From contig NZ_KB899544.1 in assembly GCF_000378345.1 (NCBI RefSeq), forward strand, positions 1,054,001 through 1,118,000: 64,000 nucleotides of DNA, written 5' to 3'. The stretch's first letter is position 1. The number at the start of each line of letters is the position of its first letter. The stretch comes from Hirschia maritima DSM 19733 (GTDB lineage Bacteria; Pseudomonadota; Alphaproteobacteria; Caulobacterales; Hyphomonadaceae). This document shows positions 34,741 to 42,895 of this stretch, piece by piece. The translations under genes and the position numbers were made by a program. The notes beneath the pieces were generated by a model. The model had not been told where the DNA came from and ran no database searches. It saw only the letters and a list, made by a program, of their open reading frames with translations.

Positions 34741-35517
34741 ATGAGCACATACAACACAATCCTTCTGGAAAAAAAGAACCGGATTGCTTTTATAACGATC
34801 AACCGTCCGGACGTACTCAATGCATTGAATTCTGAGGTGATGACCGAGTTAGCTAGCCTTATAGCTGAATTGGATTCAGATCCTGAAATTGCAGTGAGTG
34901 TTTTAACAGGAGCGGGTCGCGCATTTGCTGCCGGAGCTGATATCAAAGAGATGGAAAGCCATAGCTTTGTGTCAATGTACATGGAAGATTACTTTTCCAA
35001 ATGGGATAGATTTGCGGCTGCGCGTAAGCCTGTAATCGCCGCGGTAAATGGTTTTGCGCTTGGCGGTGGATGTGAGCTTGCTATGATGTGTGATGTTATC
35101 ATTGCATCTGAGAAAGCTAAATTTGGGCAGCCGGAAATCAAGTTAGGCGTGTCACCAGGAATGGGTGGTTCTCAACGTTTGACGAAAGCTGTCGGAAAAG
35201 CAAAAGCGATGGATTTGGTCCTCACAGGTCGCATGATTGATGCCACTGAAGCAGATCGTATTGGTCTGGTTAGCCGCGTCGTCGCGGCTGATGATTTGAT
35301 GACCATTGCGACTGAGGCAGCTGAAGCTATCGCTTCATATTCAATTCCTGTGATTATGGCGAATAAAGAGATGGTGAGTGCTTCTCTTGAGCTGCCGACA
35401 ACTGAAGGTGTGCGATTTGAACGCCGCCTATTCCAAGCATTGTTTAGCACGCAGGATCAGAAAGAAGGCATGAATGCTTTCGTTTCCAAGCGCGATGCTG
35501 ATTTCAGAGATAAATAA
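34741..35517 (+). CDS. enoyl-CoA hydratase (methacrylyl-CoA type by context)
   Basis: A 258-residue crotonase-family hydratase. The oxyanion loop residues are in GRAFAAGADIKEM near residue 60, and the two catalytic glutamates are in GGGCELAMMCDVI and GQPEIKLGVSPGMGG, both present, so it is hydratase-competent (ECHS1-like). Its position between mmsA and an isobutyryl-CoA dehydrogenase gene implies hydration of methacrylyl-CoA to 3-hydroxyisobutyryl-CoA. It is not a 3-hydroxyisobutyryl-CoA hydrolase: it is too short and lacks that family's features. General short-chain activity is also possible. Confidence 0.88.
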   Translation: MSTYNTILLEKKNRIAFITINRPDVLNALNSEVMTELASLIAELDSDPEIAVSVLTGAGRAFAAGADIKEMESHSFVSMYMEDYFSKWDRFAAARKPVIAAVNGFALGGGCELAMMCDVIIASEKAKFGQPEIKLGVSPGMGGSQRLTKAVGKAKAMDLVLTGRMIDATEADRIGLVSRVVAADDLMTIATEAAEAIASYSIPVIMANKEMVSASLELPTTEGVRFERRLFQALFSTQDQKEGMNAFVSKRDADFRDK

Positions 35518-35535
35518 AATAACGGGGCTATCGAA

Positions 35536-36684
35536 ATGGATTTTGCATTAAATGAAGATCAAACACTAATTCAGGATATGGCGCTGCGTTTTGCTGATGA
35601 GCAATTGGCACCAAATGCTGAGGAGTGGGATGAGCAAAAGCATTTTCCAATCGATGTTATAAAATCAACAGCTGAACTTGGGCTGTTGGGAATATACACT
35701 AGAGATGATGTTGGGGGCTCAGGTCTTGGTCGTCTGGATGCTGCTTTGATTTTTGAAGCGTTGTCATCTGGGTGTACTTCGACTGCCGCTTTCATCTCAA
35801 TCCACAATATGTGTTCATGGATGATTGATAGTTTTGGTTCCGAAGAACTACGCCAAAAATATTGTCCTCAACTTACTAGTGGCCAAAAAATAGCAAGTTA
35901 TTGCTTAACTGAGCCTGGTTCGGGTTCTGACGCCGCTGCGTTGCGTACGACAGCTGTTCGCGATGGAGATGATTACATTCTGAACGGCTCGAAAGCATTT
36001 ATCTCAGGAGCGGGTGTTTCTGATGTTTATGTAGTGATGGTTAGAACGGGTGAAGACGGGCCAAAAGGAATTTCCACAATAATCGTGGAAAAAGGTACGC
36101 CAGGTTTATCCTTTGGTGCAAACGAACGCAAAATGGGTTGGAATTCCCAGCCAACAGCCGTGGTTTCATTTGATAATTGCCGTGTTCCTGCATCAAATTT
36201 AGTCGGAAAAGAAGGTGAAGGTTTCACTTTCGCGATGAAAGGACTTGATGGCGGACGTTTGAATATATCTGCATGTTCGTTGGGTACGGCAAATGCAGCT
36301 CTTAAAGCGGCGATTGAATATACAAATGAACGCAAAGCATTTGGCAAGCGCTTGAATCAGCAACAGACGATTCAGTTCAAATTGGCTGACATGTCCATCG
36401 AATTAGAAGCAGCTCGGGTCATGCTCTATCAAGCTGCTTGGAAGCTCGATCAAAAGGGAGCTGATGCAACGAAATTCTGTGCCATGGCCAAACGCTTTGT
36501 CACAGATACAGGATTTGCAGTTGTGAATGACGCGCTGCAATTACATGGTGGGTACGGATACCTAAGGGATTATCCTTTGGAACGTATGCTCCGTGATGTT
36601 CGTGTTAACCAGATATTGGAAGGCACGAACGAAATCATGAGGCTGATCACAGCCCGTGAAGTGCTCAAAGATAGCACAAATTAA
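35536..36684 (+). CDS. isobutyryl-CoA dehydrogenase
   Basis: A 382-residue FAD acyl-CoA dehydrogenase, ACAD8-like, which oxidises isobutyryl-CoA to methacrylyl-CoA in valine degradation. Seen: YCLTEPGSGSDAAALRTTAV near residue 120, KAFISGAGVSDVYVVMVRTG, KMGWNSQPTAVVSFDNCRVP, LQLHGGYGYLRDYPLER and the terminal ILEGTNEIMRLITARE. The GWNSQPT segment is typical of ACAD8 relatives, where most dehydrogenases have GIRGSPT or similar. The catalytic glutamate is in the LEGTNEIM segment. It is cotranscribed with its neighbours. Confidence 0.9.
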   Translation: MDFALNEDQTLIQDMALRFADEQLAPNAEEWDEQKHFPIDVIKSTAELGLLGIYTRDDVGGSGLGRLDAALIFEALSSGCTSTAAFISIHNMCSWMIDSFGSEELRQKYCPQLTSGQKIASYCLTEPGSGSDAAALRTTAVRDGDDYILNGSKAFISGAGVSDVYVVMVRTGEDGPKGISTIIVEKGTPGLSFGANERKMGWNSQPTAVVSFDNCRVPASNLVGKEGEGFTFAMKGLDGGRLNISACSLGTANAALKAAIEYTNERKAFGKRLNQQQTIQFKLADMSIELEAARVMLYQAAWKLDQKGADATKFCAMAKRFVTDTGFAVVNDALQLHGGYGYLRDYPLERMLRDVRVNQILEGTNEIMRLITAREVLKDSTN

Positions 36685-36724
36685 AGATAGTTCCGGGACG
36701 GGCGAAAAATCGAGAGGTTAAACA

Positions 36725-37618
36725 ATGGCTGAAATTCTATTTATCGGGTTGGGCAATATGGGTGGACCCATGGCGTCCAACCTCGTTAAATCGGGGCATA
36801 AAGTTCATGTGTTTGACCTCTCGAAAGTCGCTGTAGACTCGTTGGTGTCGCAAGGCGCTGTTGAAGTAACTTCTTTAAATGCGTTCCATGGCAGTGCGAT
36901 TGATACAGTCGTAACAATGTTGCCTTCAGGTAAGCATGTCGAATCTGTGTATCTGGGCGAGGAGGGTCTTCCTTCAACCTTAAAGCAGGGGGTTTTAAAT
37001 ATTGATTGTTCTACGATTGATGTTGAGACCGCGCGTCGTGTTGGTGAGCAATTGATCTCCAAAGGGCAGTTGTTTGTTGATGCTCCGGTATCCGGCGGGA
37101 CCGCCGCTGCTACAGCTGGTACTTTGACTTTCATGGTGGGTGGCGAAACAAGTTCATTTGAAAAAGCTAAACCTTTCCTCGATGTGATGGGGAAGAATGT
37201 TTTCCATGCCGGAGATGCGGGTAATGGTCAGGTAGCCAAGATTTGCAATAATATGCTTCTTGGCATCCATATGATTGGCACGTGTGAAGCGTTCAATCTG
37301 GCAGACAAACTTGGGTTGGATGCTCAAACGTTTTTTGACATAGCGTCGACAGCATCGGGACAAAATTGGTCTATGACATCCTATTGTCCTGCGCCGGGAC
37401 CAGTAGAGGCCGCACCTTCCAATCGCGACTATCAACCGGGGTTCGCCGCGGCTATGATGTTGAAAGATTTACGTTTAGCGCAAGAAGCAGCAAGCTCCGC
37501 TAGAGCTTCAACACCATTGGGTGCGCAAGCAGAAGCATTATATGCGCTTATGGAATCTGCTCAAAAAGATGACCTAGATTTTTCGGGAATCATGAAACTG
37601 ATACAAGGGCGTTTGTAA
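36725..37618 (+). CDS. mmsB: 3-hydroxyisobutyrate dehydrogenase
   Basis: A 297-residue beta-hydroxyacid dehydrogenase that oxidises 3-hydroxyisobutyrate to methylmalonate semialdehyde with NAD. The N-terminal Rossmann motif FIGLGNMGGPMASNLVKSGH, the substrate loop DAPVSGGTAAATAGTLTFMV near residue 119 and the catalytic lysine in GQVAKICNNMLLG near residue 171 are all present, as in mammalian HIBADH and Pseudomonas MmsB. It closes the valine operon. The expected upstream enzyme, 3-hydroxyisobutyryl-CoA hydrolase, is not in the window. Confidence 0.92.
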   Translation: MAEILFIGLGNMGGPMASNLVKSGHKVHVFDLSKVAVDSLVSQGAVEVTSLNAFHGSAIDTVVTMLPSGKHVESVYLGEEGLPSTLKQGVLNIDCSTIDVETARRVGEQLISKGQLFVDAPVSGGTAAATAGTLTFMVGGETSSFEKAKPFLDVMGKNVFHAGDAGNGQVAKICNNMLLGIHMIGTCEAFNLADKLGLDAQTFFDIASTASGQNWSMTSYCPAPGPVEAAPSNRDYQPGFAAAMMLKDLRLAQEAASSARASTPLGAQAEALYALMESAQKDDLDFSGIMKLIQGRL

Positions 37619-37666
37619 CCTTAGGGAAAAAGTCGAAATTTCAATTGAGTTTTGCGAAGGTAATTA

Positions 37667-37703
37667 ATGCTAATTATCATAAATATTTTAGCATAAATTG
37701 CTC
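37667..37703. promoter_or_regulatory. Lrp-like site upstream of bkdA1
   Basis: ATGCTAA (37667-37673) and TTAGCAT (37688-37694) form a perfect inverted repeat with a 14-base AT-rich spacer. The 15-mer TAGCATAAATTGCTC (37689-37703) matches the E. coli Lrp consensus at 12 of 15 positions. It lies about 150 bases before the bkdA1 ATG and resembles the elements before mmsA and mdeA. Confidence 0.55.
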
Positions 37704-37849
37704 AACTTACTGCCAATATGCGCAATAAAAGATAAGCATTACCGCGTTTTTTGGGTTATTCTAATCTTCATAATATGATGTCGAATGGGAGAGTGAAGCT
37801 TTGCGCTAATTGCTCTCCTTTTCTGATTTTCAATGAGGATTTACGCGGG

Positions 37850-39082
37850 ATGCCTATTAAAATAAATTTTCCAACTCCATCGGCCCGGCCCGGTGAGACA
37901 CCAGACTTTTCAAGATATGATTTTCCAGAACCAGGAGCGCTTCCTGTTCCTCCTTTGGACATTACAGCAGAGGACACTCTTGAATATGCAAATAGTCTGA
38001 TCCGTGTTTTGGATGATGACGGGAATGCAGTGGGGCCATGGGCAGATTATCTTGGAGAAGAGGGCAATGACGACGTCCTTTTAGAAGGGCTAAGAGACAT
38101 GCTTAAAATGCGAGCTATCGATGCCCGCATGTTGAATGCTCAACGTCAGGGGAAAACGACTTTCTATCTTCAGTGTACAGGTGAAGAGGCGATTGGATGT
38201 GCGTTTCAACGTCAACTGAATAAAGGTGATATGAATTTTCCAACATATCGTCAGCAGTCGTTGCTGGTGGCGGGTGGTTACCCTCTAAAAGATTTGTTTG
38301 GACAATATTATCAAAACGAGAATGATCCTTTGGGTGGTCGTCAATTACCTACGCTTCATTCTGCCAAGGATTATGGATTTTTCACCATTTCCGGTAACTT
38401 AGGAACTCAATATGTCCAGGCGGTTGGGTGGGCAATGGCAGCAGCTTTGACCGGTACAGACAATATCGCTGCAGCATGGATTGGTGATGGAGCCACAGCC
38501 GCTAGCGATTATCACTCTGCAATGGTGACCGCAGCGGTTTATAAACCGCCGGTGATCCTAAATGTCGTAAACAATCAATGGGCGATTTCAAGTTTCAACG
38601 GTATCGCAGGTGGGACAGCAGCAACATTTGCTAACCGCGGAGTTGGATATGGAATTCCGTCTATTCGCGTTGATGGAAATGATTTCCTTGCTGTGTTAGC
38701 GGCGACAAAGTGGGCAACCGAACGCACTAGAAATAGTCATGGGCCGGTCGTGATTGAGTGGGTGACATATCGTGTCGCAGCTCACTCAACTTCAGATGAC
38801 GCGTCTGCATATCGTCCAAAAGACGAAGCAGATGCTTGGCCGCTAGGTGATCCAGTAGAACGGTTGAAGCAATACCTGATCCAAAGAGGAAAGTGGTCTG
38901 AAGATCGCCATAAACAGGGTGAAGCTGAAATTATGGATGAAGTCATCGCCGTTCAAAAAGAGAGTGAAGCTTTAGGCACTTTCATCAATCCACAATACCT
39001 ATCACCGTCAGCGATTTTTGAAGGTGTTTATGAAGAGATGCCTGAGCACTTGAAACGTCAACGTCAAGAAATGGGAGCATAG
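37850..39082 (+). CDS. bkdA1: branched-chain 2-oxoacid dehydrogenase E1 alpha
   Basis: The 410-residue E1 alpha subunit of the branched-chain 2-oxoacid dehydrogenase, which decarboxylates the 2-oxo acids of valine, leucine and isoleucine using thiamine diphosphate. The ThDP motif appears as GDGATAASDYHSAMVTAAVY to VVNNQWAISS around residues 205-245, and the phosphorylation-loop-like segment YRVAAHSTSDDASAYR near 305 is typical of BCKDH E1 alpha. The frame is open further upstream, but the ATG at 37850 gives a protein of the same length as Pseudomonas BkdA1 (410) and is preceded by GAGGA. It opens a four-gene operon. Confidence 0.93.
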   Translation: MPIKINFPTPSARPGETPDFSRYDFPEPGALPVPPLDITAEDTLEYANSLIRVLDDDGNAVGPWADYLGEEGNDDVLLEGLRDMLKMRAIDARMLNAQRQGKTTFYLQCTGEEAIGCAFQRQLNKGDMNFPTYRQQSLLVAGGYPLKDLFGQYYQNENDPLGGRQLPTLHSAKDYGFFTISGNLGTQYVQAVGWAMAAALTGTDNIAAAWIGDGATAASDYHSAMVTAAVYKPPVILNVVNNQWAISSFNGIAGGTAATFANRGVGYGIPSIRVDGNDFLAVLAATKWATERTRNSHGPVVIEWVTYRVAAHSTSDDASAYRPKDEADAWPLGDPVERLKQYLIQRGKWSEDRHKQGEAEIMDEVIAVQKESEALGTFINPQYLSPSAIFEGVYEEMPEHLKRQRQEMGA

Positions 39083-39086
39083 TCCA

Positions 39087-40100
39087 ATGGCCAAAATGAC
39101 AATGATTGAAGCCGTTCGTTCGGCTATGGATATAATGCTCGAAAAAGACCCCAAGGTAATTATCATGGGTGAAGATGTTGGGTATTTTGGAGGAGTGTTC
39201 CGCTGTACAGCAGGCCTTCAAGAAAAGTATGGAATTGAGCGTGTTTTCGATACACCGATCAATGAAAGTGCTATTGTGGGGATGGGTGTAGGTATGGCAA
39301 CGCAGGGTATGCGACCTTGTGTGGAAGTACAATTCGCAGACTACATGTTCCCTGCCTATGATCAGATTACTCAAGAAGCGGCGCGAATTCGTCACCGTTC
39401 AGCAGGGCAGTTTTCTTGTCCTATGACTATCCGGATGCCGACAGGTGGTGGTATTTTTGGTGGACAAACACACAGTCAAAGTCCTGAGGCATTGTTTACA
39501 CACGTCGCAGGATTGAAGGTTGTTCAGCCATCTTCTCCAGTTGATGCCAAAGGTCTTTTGATAGCTTCGATTGAAGATCCTGATCCTGTGATTTTCTTAG
39601 AACCAAAGCGTATCTATAATGGTCCATTTGATGGTCACCACGACGCCAAATCTGTTGGTTGGGCGACGCATCCATTGGGTGAAGTTCCAGAAGGGTATTA
39701 CAAGACAGAACTTGGTAAGGCCAACGTTTTCCGTGAGGGAGAAGCGGTCACTATATTGGCATACGGAACAATGGTTTACGTTGCTGAGGCCGCTGTGAAA
39801 GAAACAGGGATTGATGCAGAAATCATTGATCTTCGTACACTCCTTCCTCTTGATCTTGAAACGATAGTGGAGTCGGTAAAGAAAACGCGCAAATGCGTTG
39901 TAATCCATGAAGGAACCAGAACTTCAGGCTTTGGTGCCGAATTGATTGCCGAAGTTCAAGAGGCTTGTTTCTACCACCTTGAAACTCCAATTGTTCGTGT
40001 AACTGGGTGGGACGCTCCTTATCCGCATGCGCAAGAATGGGACTATTTCCCTGGCCCTAAACGTGTTGGCCGCGCTCTAGTAGAAACTGTGGAGGCTTAA
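39087..40100 (+). CDS. bkdA2: branched-chain 2-oxoacid dehydrogenase E1 beta
   Basis: The 337-residue E1 beta subunit that forms the other half of the heterotetrameric E1. Family landmarks: MGEDVGYFGGVFRCTAGLQE near the N terminus, TPINESAIVGMGVGMA with the conserved glutamate touching ThDP, FADYMFPAYDQITQEAARIR, and the histidine in GGIFGGQTHSQSPEALFTHV. The C-terminal transketolase-like domain contains EIIDLRTLLPLD and the ending TGWDAPYPHAQEWDYFPGPK. The start is four bases after the E1 alpha stop. It matches BCKDH rather than pyruvate dehydrogenase beta chains. Confidence 0.93.
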   Translation: MAKMTMIEAVRSAMDIMLEKDPKVIIMGEDVGYFGGVFRCTAGLQEKYGIERVFDTPINESAIVGMGVGMATQGMRPCVEVQFADYMFPAYDQITQEAARIRHRSAGQFSCPMTIRMPTGGGIFGGQTHSQSPEALFTHVAGLKVVQPSSPVDAKGLLIASIEDPDPVIFLEPKRIYNGPFDGHHDAKSVGWATHPLGEVPEGYYKTELGKANVFREGEAVTILAYGTMVYVAEAAVKETGIDAEIIDLRTLLPLDLETIVESVKKTRKCVVIHEGTRTSGFGAELIAEVQEACFYHLETPIVRVTGWDAPYPHAQEWDYFPGPKRVGRALVETVEA

Positions 40101-41390
40101 ATGAAAACGATTGCTATTAAACTTCCAGATGTTGGTGAGGGTGTAACCGAAGTTGAAATCGTGGAATGGAGTGTCAAAGTTGGCGATGAAGTTCGCGAAG
40201 ACGATGTTCTAGCTGCGGTTCTAACTGACAAAGCAACTGTAGAGATCCCGTCACTATGTGATGGTAAGATAACATGGGTGGCTGCTGACGTGGGCGAAGT
40301 CCTTGCTGTTGGGTCAGACCTTGTACGCATTGAAACAAGCGACGATGTAAACATCGAAGAAGCCAGTTCCGAGCCCGAGGAAACGAAAACTCCTCCAAAA
40401 GCAGAGGCAAATCCTGAGCCCAAAGCTGAAAAGCCAGTTGCAGCGAAGCCAATGGTATCAAAGCCGGCGGCAGCGGCACCATCATCAAGTGCTAGTGCGC
40501 CACGTGCTGAAGGTGAAGCGCCTTTGGCCTCTCCTGCTGTGCGTCACCGTGCATTAGAGGGCGGTATTGATTTACGACAAGTGGTTGGAACTGGTCCAGC
40601 AGGACGTATCACGCAAGCAGATTTGGACCGTGTATTTGCTAATCCTACAGGACAAATTGGTAGTTCGAACAACTTGATTCGTCGTGAGTTGACTGGCGAA
40701 ACCGACATTAAAATCAATGGCCTTCGTAAGAAGATCGCTGAAAAAATGTCATTAGCAAATGAACGCATTCCGCACATCACGATTGTCGAAGAAGTTGATG
40801 TGACCGCGATTGAAGAATTGCGTGCAAAGCTAAATGCTGATCGTGGTGATAAGCCAAAACTTACATTGTTGCCTTTTATCTCAGCTGCGCTTGTTGAAGC
40901 TGTTAAGACACATCCAGAGATGAACGCTCATTATTATGATGACGAGGGTTTTGTTCGTCGGTTTGAGGGCGTTCATGCAGGAATTGCGACGATGACTGAC
41001 AATGGCCTGATTGTGCCTGTTGTACGTCACGCTGAAGCGAAGTCTGTTTGGGATACTGCATCTGAGCTGGCGCGGCTATCTACTGCCGCTCGTGAGGGAA
41101 CAGCTAAGCGCGATGAATTAAGTGGTTCAACAATTACGATTACGTCGCTTGGTCCTTTGGGCGCTATCGCAACAACACCAATAATCAATCACCCAGAGGT
41201 GGCGATTGTTGGTGTCAACAAAATGGTGGTGCGACCGCATTGGGATGGTGCGGAATTTGTTCCTCGCAAGATGATGAATATTTCATCAAGTTTTGACCAT
41301 CGCATCATCGATGGTTGGGATGCCGCGGTGTTCGTACAGCGCTTAAAAACACTTCTGGAAACTCCAGCACTGATCTTCATGGGGAGCTAA
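40101..41390 (+). CDS. bkdB: branched-chain 2-oxoacid dehydrogenase E2 (lipoyl acyltransferase)
   Basis: The 429-residue E2 core. Domains in order: a lipoyl domain (1-80) with the lipoylated lysine in AAVLTDKATVEIPSL near residue 44; an alanine/proline-rich linker (95-145); a peripheral subunit-binding domain (SPAVRHRALEGGIDLRQVVG, near 148); and the catalytic acyltransferase domain with SSFDHRIIDGWDAAVF, containing the active-site histidine and aspartate, at the end. The ATG directly follows the E1 beta stop codon. It transfers isobutyryl, isovaleryl or 2-methylbutyryl groups to CoA. Confidence 0.93.
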   Translation: MKTIAIKLPDVGEGVTEVEIVEWSVKVGDEVREDDVLAAVLTDKATVEIPSLCDGKITWVAADVGEVLAVGSDLVRIETSDDVNIEEASSEPEETKTPPKAEANPEPKAEKPVAAKPMVSKPAAAAPSSSASAPRAEGEAPLASPAVRHRALEGGIDLRQVVGTGPAGRITQADLDRVFANPTGQIGSSNNLIRRELTGETDIKINGLRKKIAEKMSLANERIPHITIVEEVDVTAIEELRAKLNADRGDKPKLTLLPFISAALVEAVKTHPEMNAHYYDDEGFVRRFEGVHAGIATMTDNGLIVPVVRHAEAKSVWDTASELARLSTAAREGTAKRDELSGSTITITSLGPLGAIATTPIINHPEVAIVGVNKMVVRPHWDGAEFVPRKMMNISSSFDHRIIDGWDAAVFVQRLKTLLETPALIFMGS

Positions 41391-41392
41391 AT

Positions 41393-42784
41393 ATGTCAGA
41401 CAAGAAATGTAAATTGCTCGTCATTGGTGCAGGGCCGGGTGGCTATGTGTGTGCGATACGCGCGGGCCAACTCGGTATTGAAACAATTGTAGTTGAAGAA
41501 AAAGAACCAGGTGGAACCTGCCTGAATGTTGGGTGTATCCCTTCTAAGGCGGTTATCCACGCTGCAAACGAATTCGAGAAAGCAGTACACAACACAACCG
41601 ACAATGCTTTGGGAATAAGAGCAGAGGCACCGAGTATCGATTTTTCCAAGACGATTGATTGGAAAGACGGAATTGTAAAACGTTTAACAGGCGGTGTTTC
41701 GGGATTACTAAAAAAAGCGGGTGTTGAGCATATTCGGGGCCGTGCAAACTTTGTGGATGGCAAGGCTATTGAGGTAACAACATCCAATGGTGTGCAACGC
41801 ATTTATGCGGAGAATGTTGTTATCGCGACTGGGTCGCAAGCAGTTGAGCTTCCATTCTTACCATTTGGTGGAAAAATCATTAGCTCCACTGAAGCTTTGG
41901 AGCTTCAAAAAATACCCAAAAAGCTTGCCGTTGTTGGTGGTGGATATATCGGGCTTGAGTTGGGGATGGCGTATGCCAAACTAGGTGCAAAAGTTACTGT
42001 CGTAGAAGCAGAAAGCCATATTCTATCTCAATACGACAAAGAGTTAAGCAAGCCAGTGGAAAAGCGTTTGAAAGAGCTTGGCGTTACTCTACACACATCC
42101 ACTAAAGCCAAGGGAATGTCCAAAGATGGAAAATCTCTTTTGGTGGAAGCTGATGGAAAAGAAATCAAAATCGCGGCGGACAAAGTACTTGTGACCGTAG
42201 GTCGTCGACCTAATTTATCCGGTTTTGGCTTAGAAGACCTTTCAATGAAAATGTCCGGCCCATTCCTATCGATTGATGAAAAGTGCCAAACCTCAATGCG
42301 AGACGTATATGCCATTGGTGACGTGACAGGTGAACCAATGCTTGCACATCGTGCCATGGCACAAGGTGAGATGGTAGCTGAACTAGTTGCGGGCAATAAG
42401 CGCGTTTGGGATAAACGTTGTATTCCCGCTGTGTGTTTCACTGATCCTGAAGTTGTTTCTGTTGGCTTAAGCGTCGCTGATGCAAAAGCAGCGGGAATTG
42501 AGGTGATCAAAGGGAAATTCCCATTTGTAGCTTCAGGCCGCGCGATGTCCACTGAGCGTGAAGATGGTTTTGTGCAGGTGATTGCGCGTAAGGACAATCA
42601 TGAAGTGCTCGGGATTCATGGCGTTGGTGCGGAAATTTCGGAGATGTCAGCGTCTTTCTCGCTGGCTATTGAAATGGCATCAACCCTTGAGGACCTTGCG
42701 TTGACTATTCAAGCTCACCCAACACGCGGAGAAGCATTGCAAGAGGCAGCACTTGGAGCACTAGGGCACGCGCTTCACATCTAA
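41393..42784 (+). CDS. lpdV: dihydrolipoyl dehydrogenase (E3)
   Basis: The 463-residue flavoprotein that re-oxidises the E2 lipoyl group with NAD. FAD motif VIGAGPGGYVCAIRAGQLG, the redox disulfide GGTCLNVGCIPSKA near residue 44, the second Rossmann motif VVGGGYIGLELGMAYAKLGA near 180, YAIGDVTGEPMLAHRAMAQG and the C-terminal histidine/glutamate in IQAHPTRGEALQEAALGA are all present. The open frame starts earlier inside bkdB, but the ATG at 41393 with GGGGAG upstream is the proper start, two bases after bkdB. Its location ties it to the bkd complex (as LpdV of Pseudomonas). Confidence 0.92.
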   Translation: MSDKKCKLLVIGAGPGGYVCAIRAGQLGIETIVVEEKEPGGTCLNVGCIPSKAVIHAANEFEKAVHNTTDNALGIRAEAPSIDFSKTIDWKDGIVKRLTGGVSGLLKKAGVEHIRGRANFVDGKAIEVTTSNGVQRIYAENVVIATGSQAVELPFLPFGGKIISSTEALELQKIPKKLAVVGGGYIGLELGMAYAKLGAKVTVVEAESHILSQYDKELSKPVEKRLKELGVTLHTSTKAKGMSKDGKSLLVEADGKEIKIAADKVLVTVGRRPNLSGFGLEDLSMKMSGPFLSIDEKCQTSMRDVYAIGDVTGEPMLAHRAMAQGEMVAELVAGNKRVWDKRCIPAVCFTDPEVVSVGLSVADAKAAGIEVIKGKFPFVASGRAMSTEREDGFVQVIARKDNHEVLGIHGVGAEISEMSASFSLAIEMASTLEDLALTIQAHPTRGEALQEAALGALGHALHI

Positions 42785-42789
42785 GTTTC

Positions 42790-42839
42790 AATCACTCGCC
42801 TTCCTGAATGATCTTTTCATTTAGTGAAGGTGATTGATT
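42790..42839 (+). terminator. long hairpin after lpdV
   Basis: AATCACTCGCCTTC (42790-42803) pairs with GAAGGTGATTGATT (42826-42839) with one mismatch and one wobble, and inner arms AATGA/TCATT (42807/42817) extend the stem. There is no T-run, so it may slow or stop transcription in another way. A GTG that would extend the downstream gene lies inside this structure, which argues against that start. Confidence 0.45.
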
Positions 42840-42895
42840 CCTCCCGCGTTTCTCGTCAGGATTATATCTCAATAAGATGGACGGGAAACGCACTT

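Noticed and set aside
42028-42597. 189-residue open frame antisense to lpdV
   Set aside because: Shadow of a well-supported E3 gene, with no recognisable domain.
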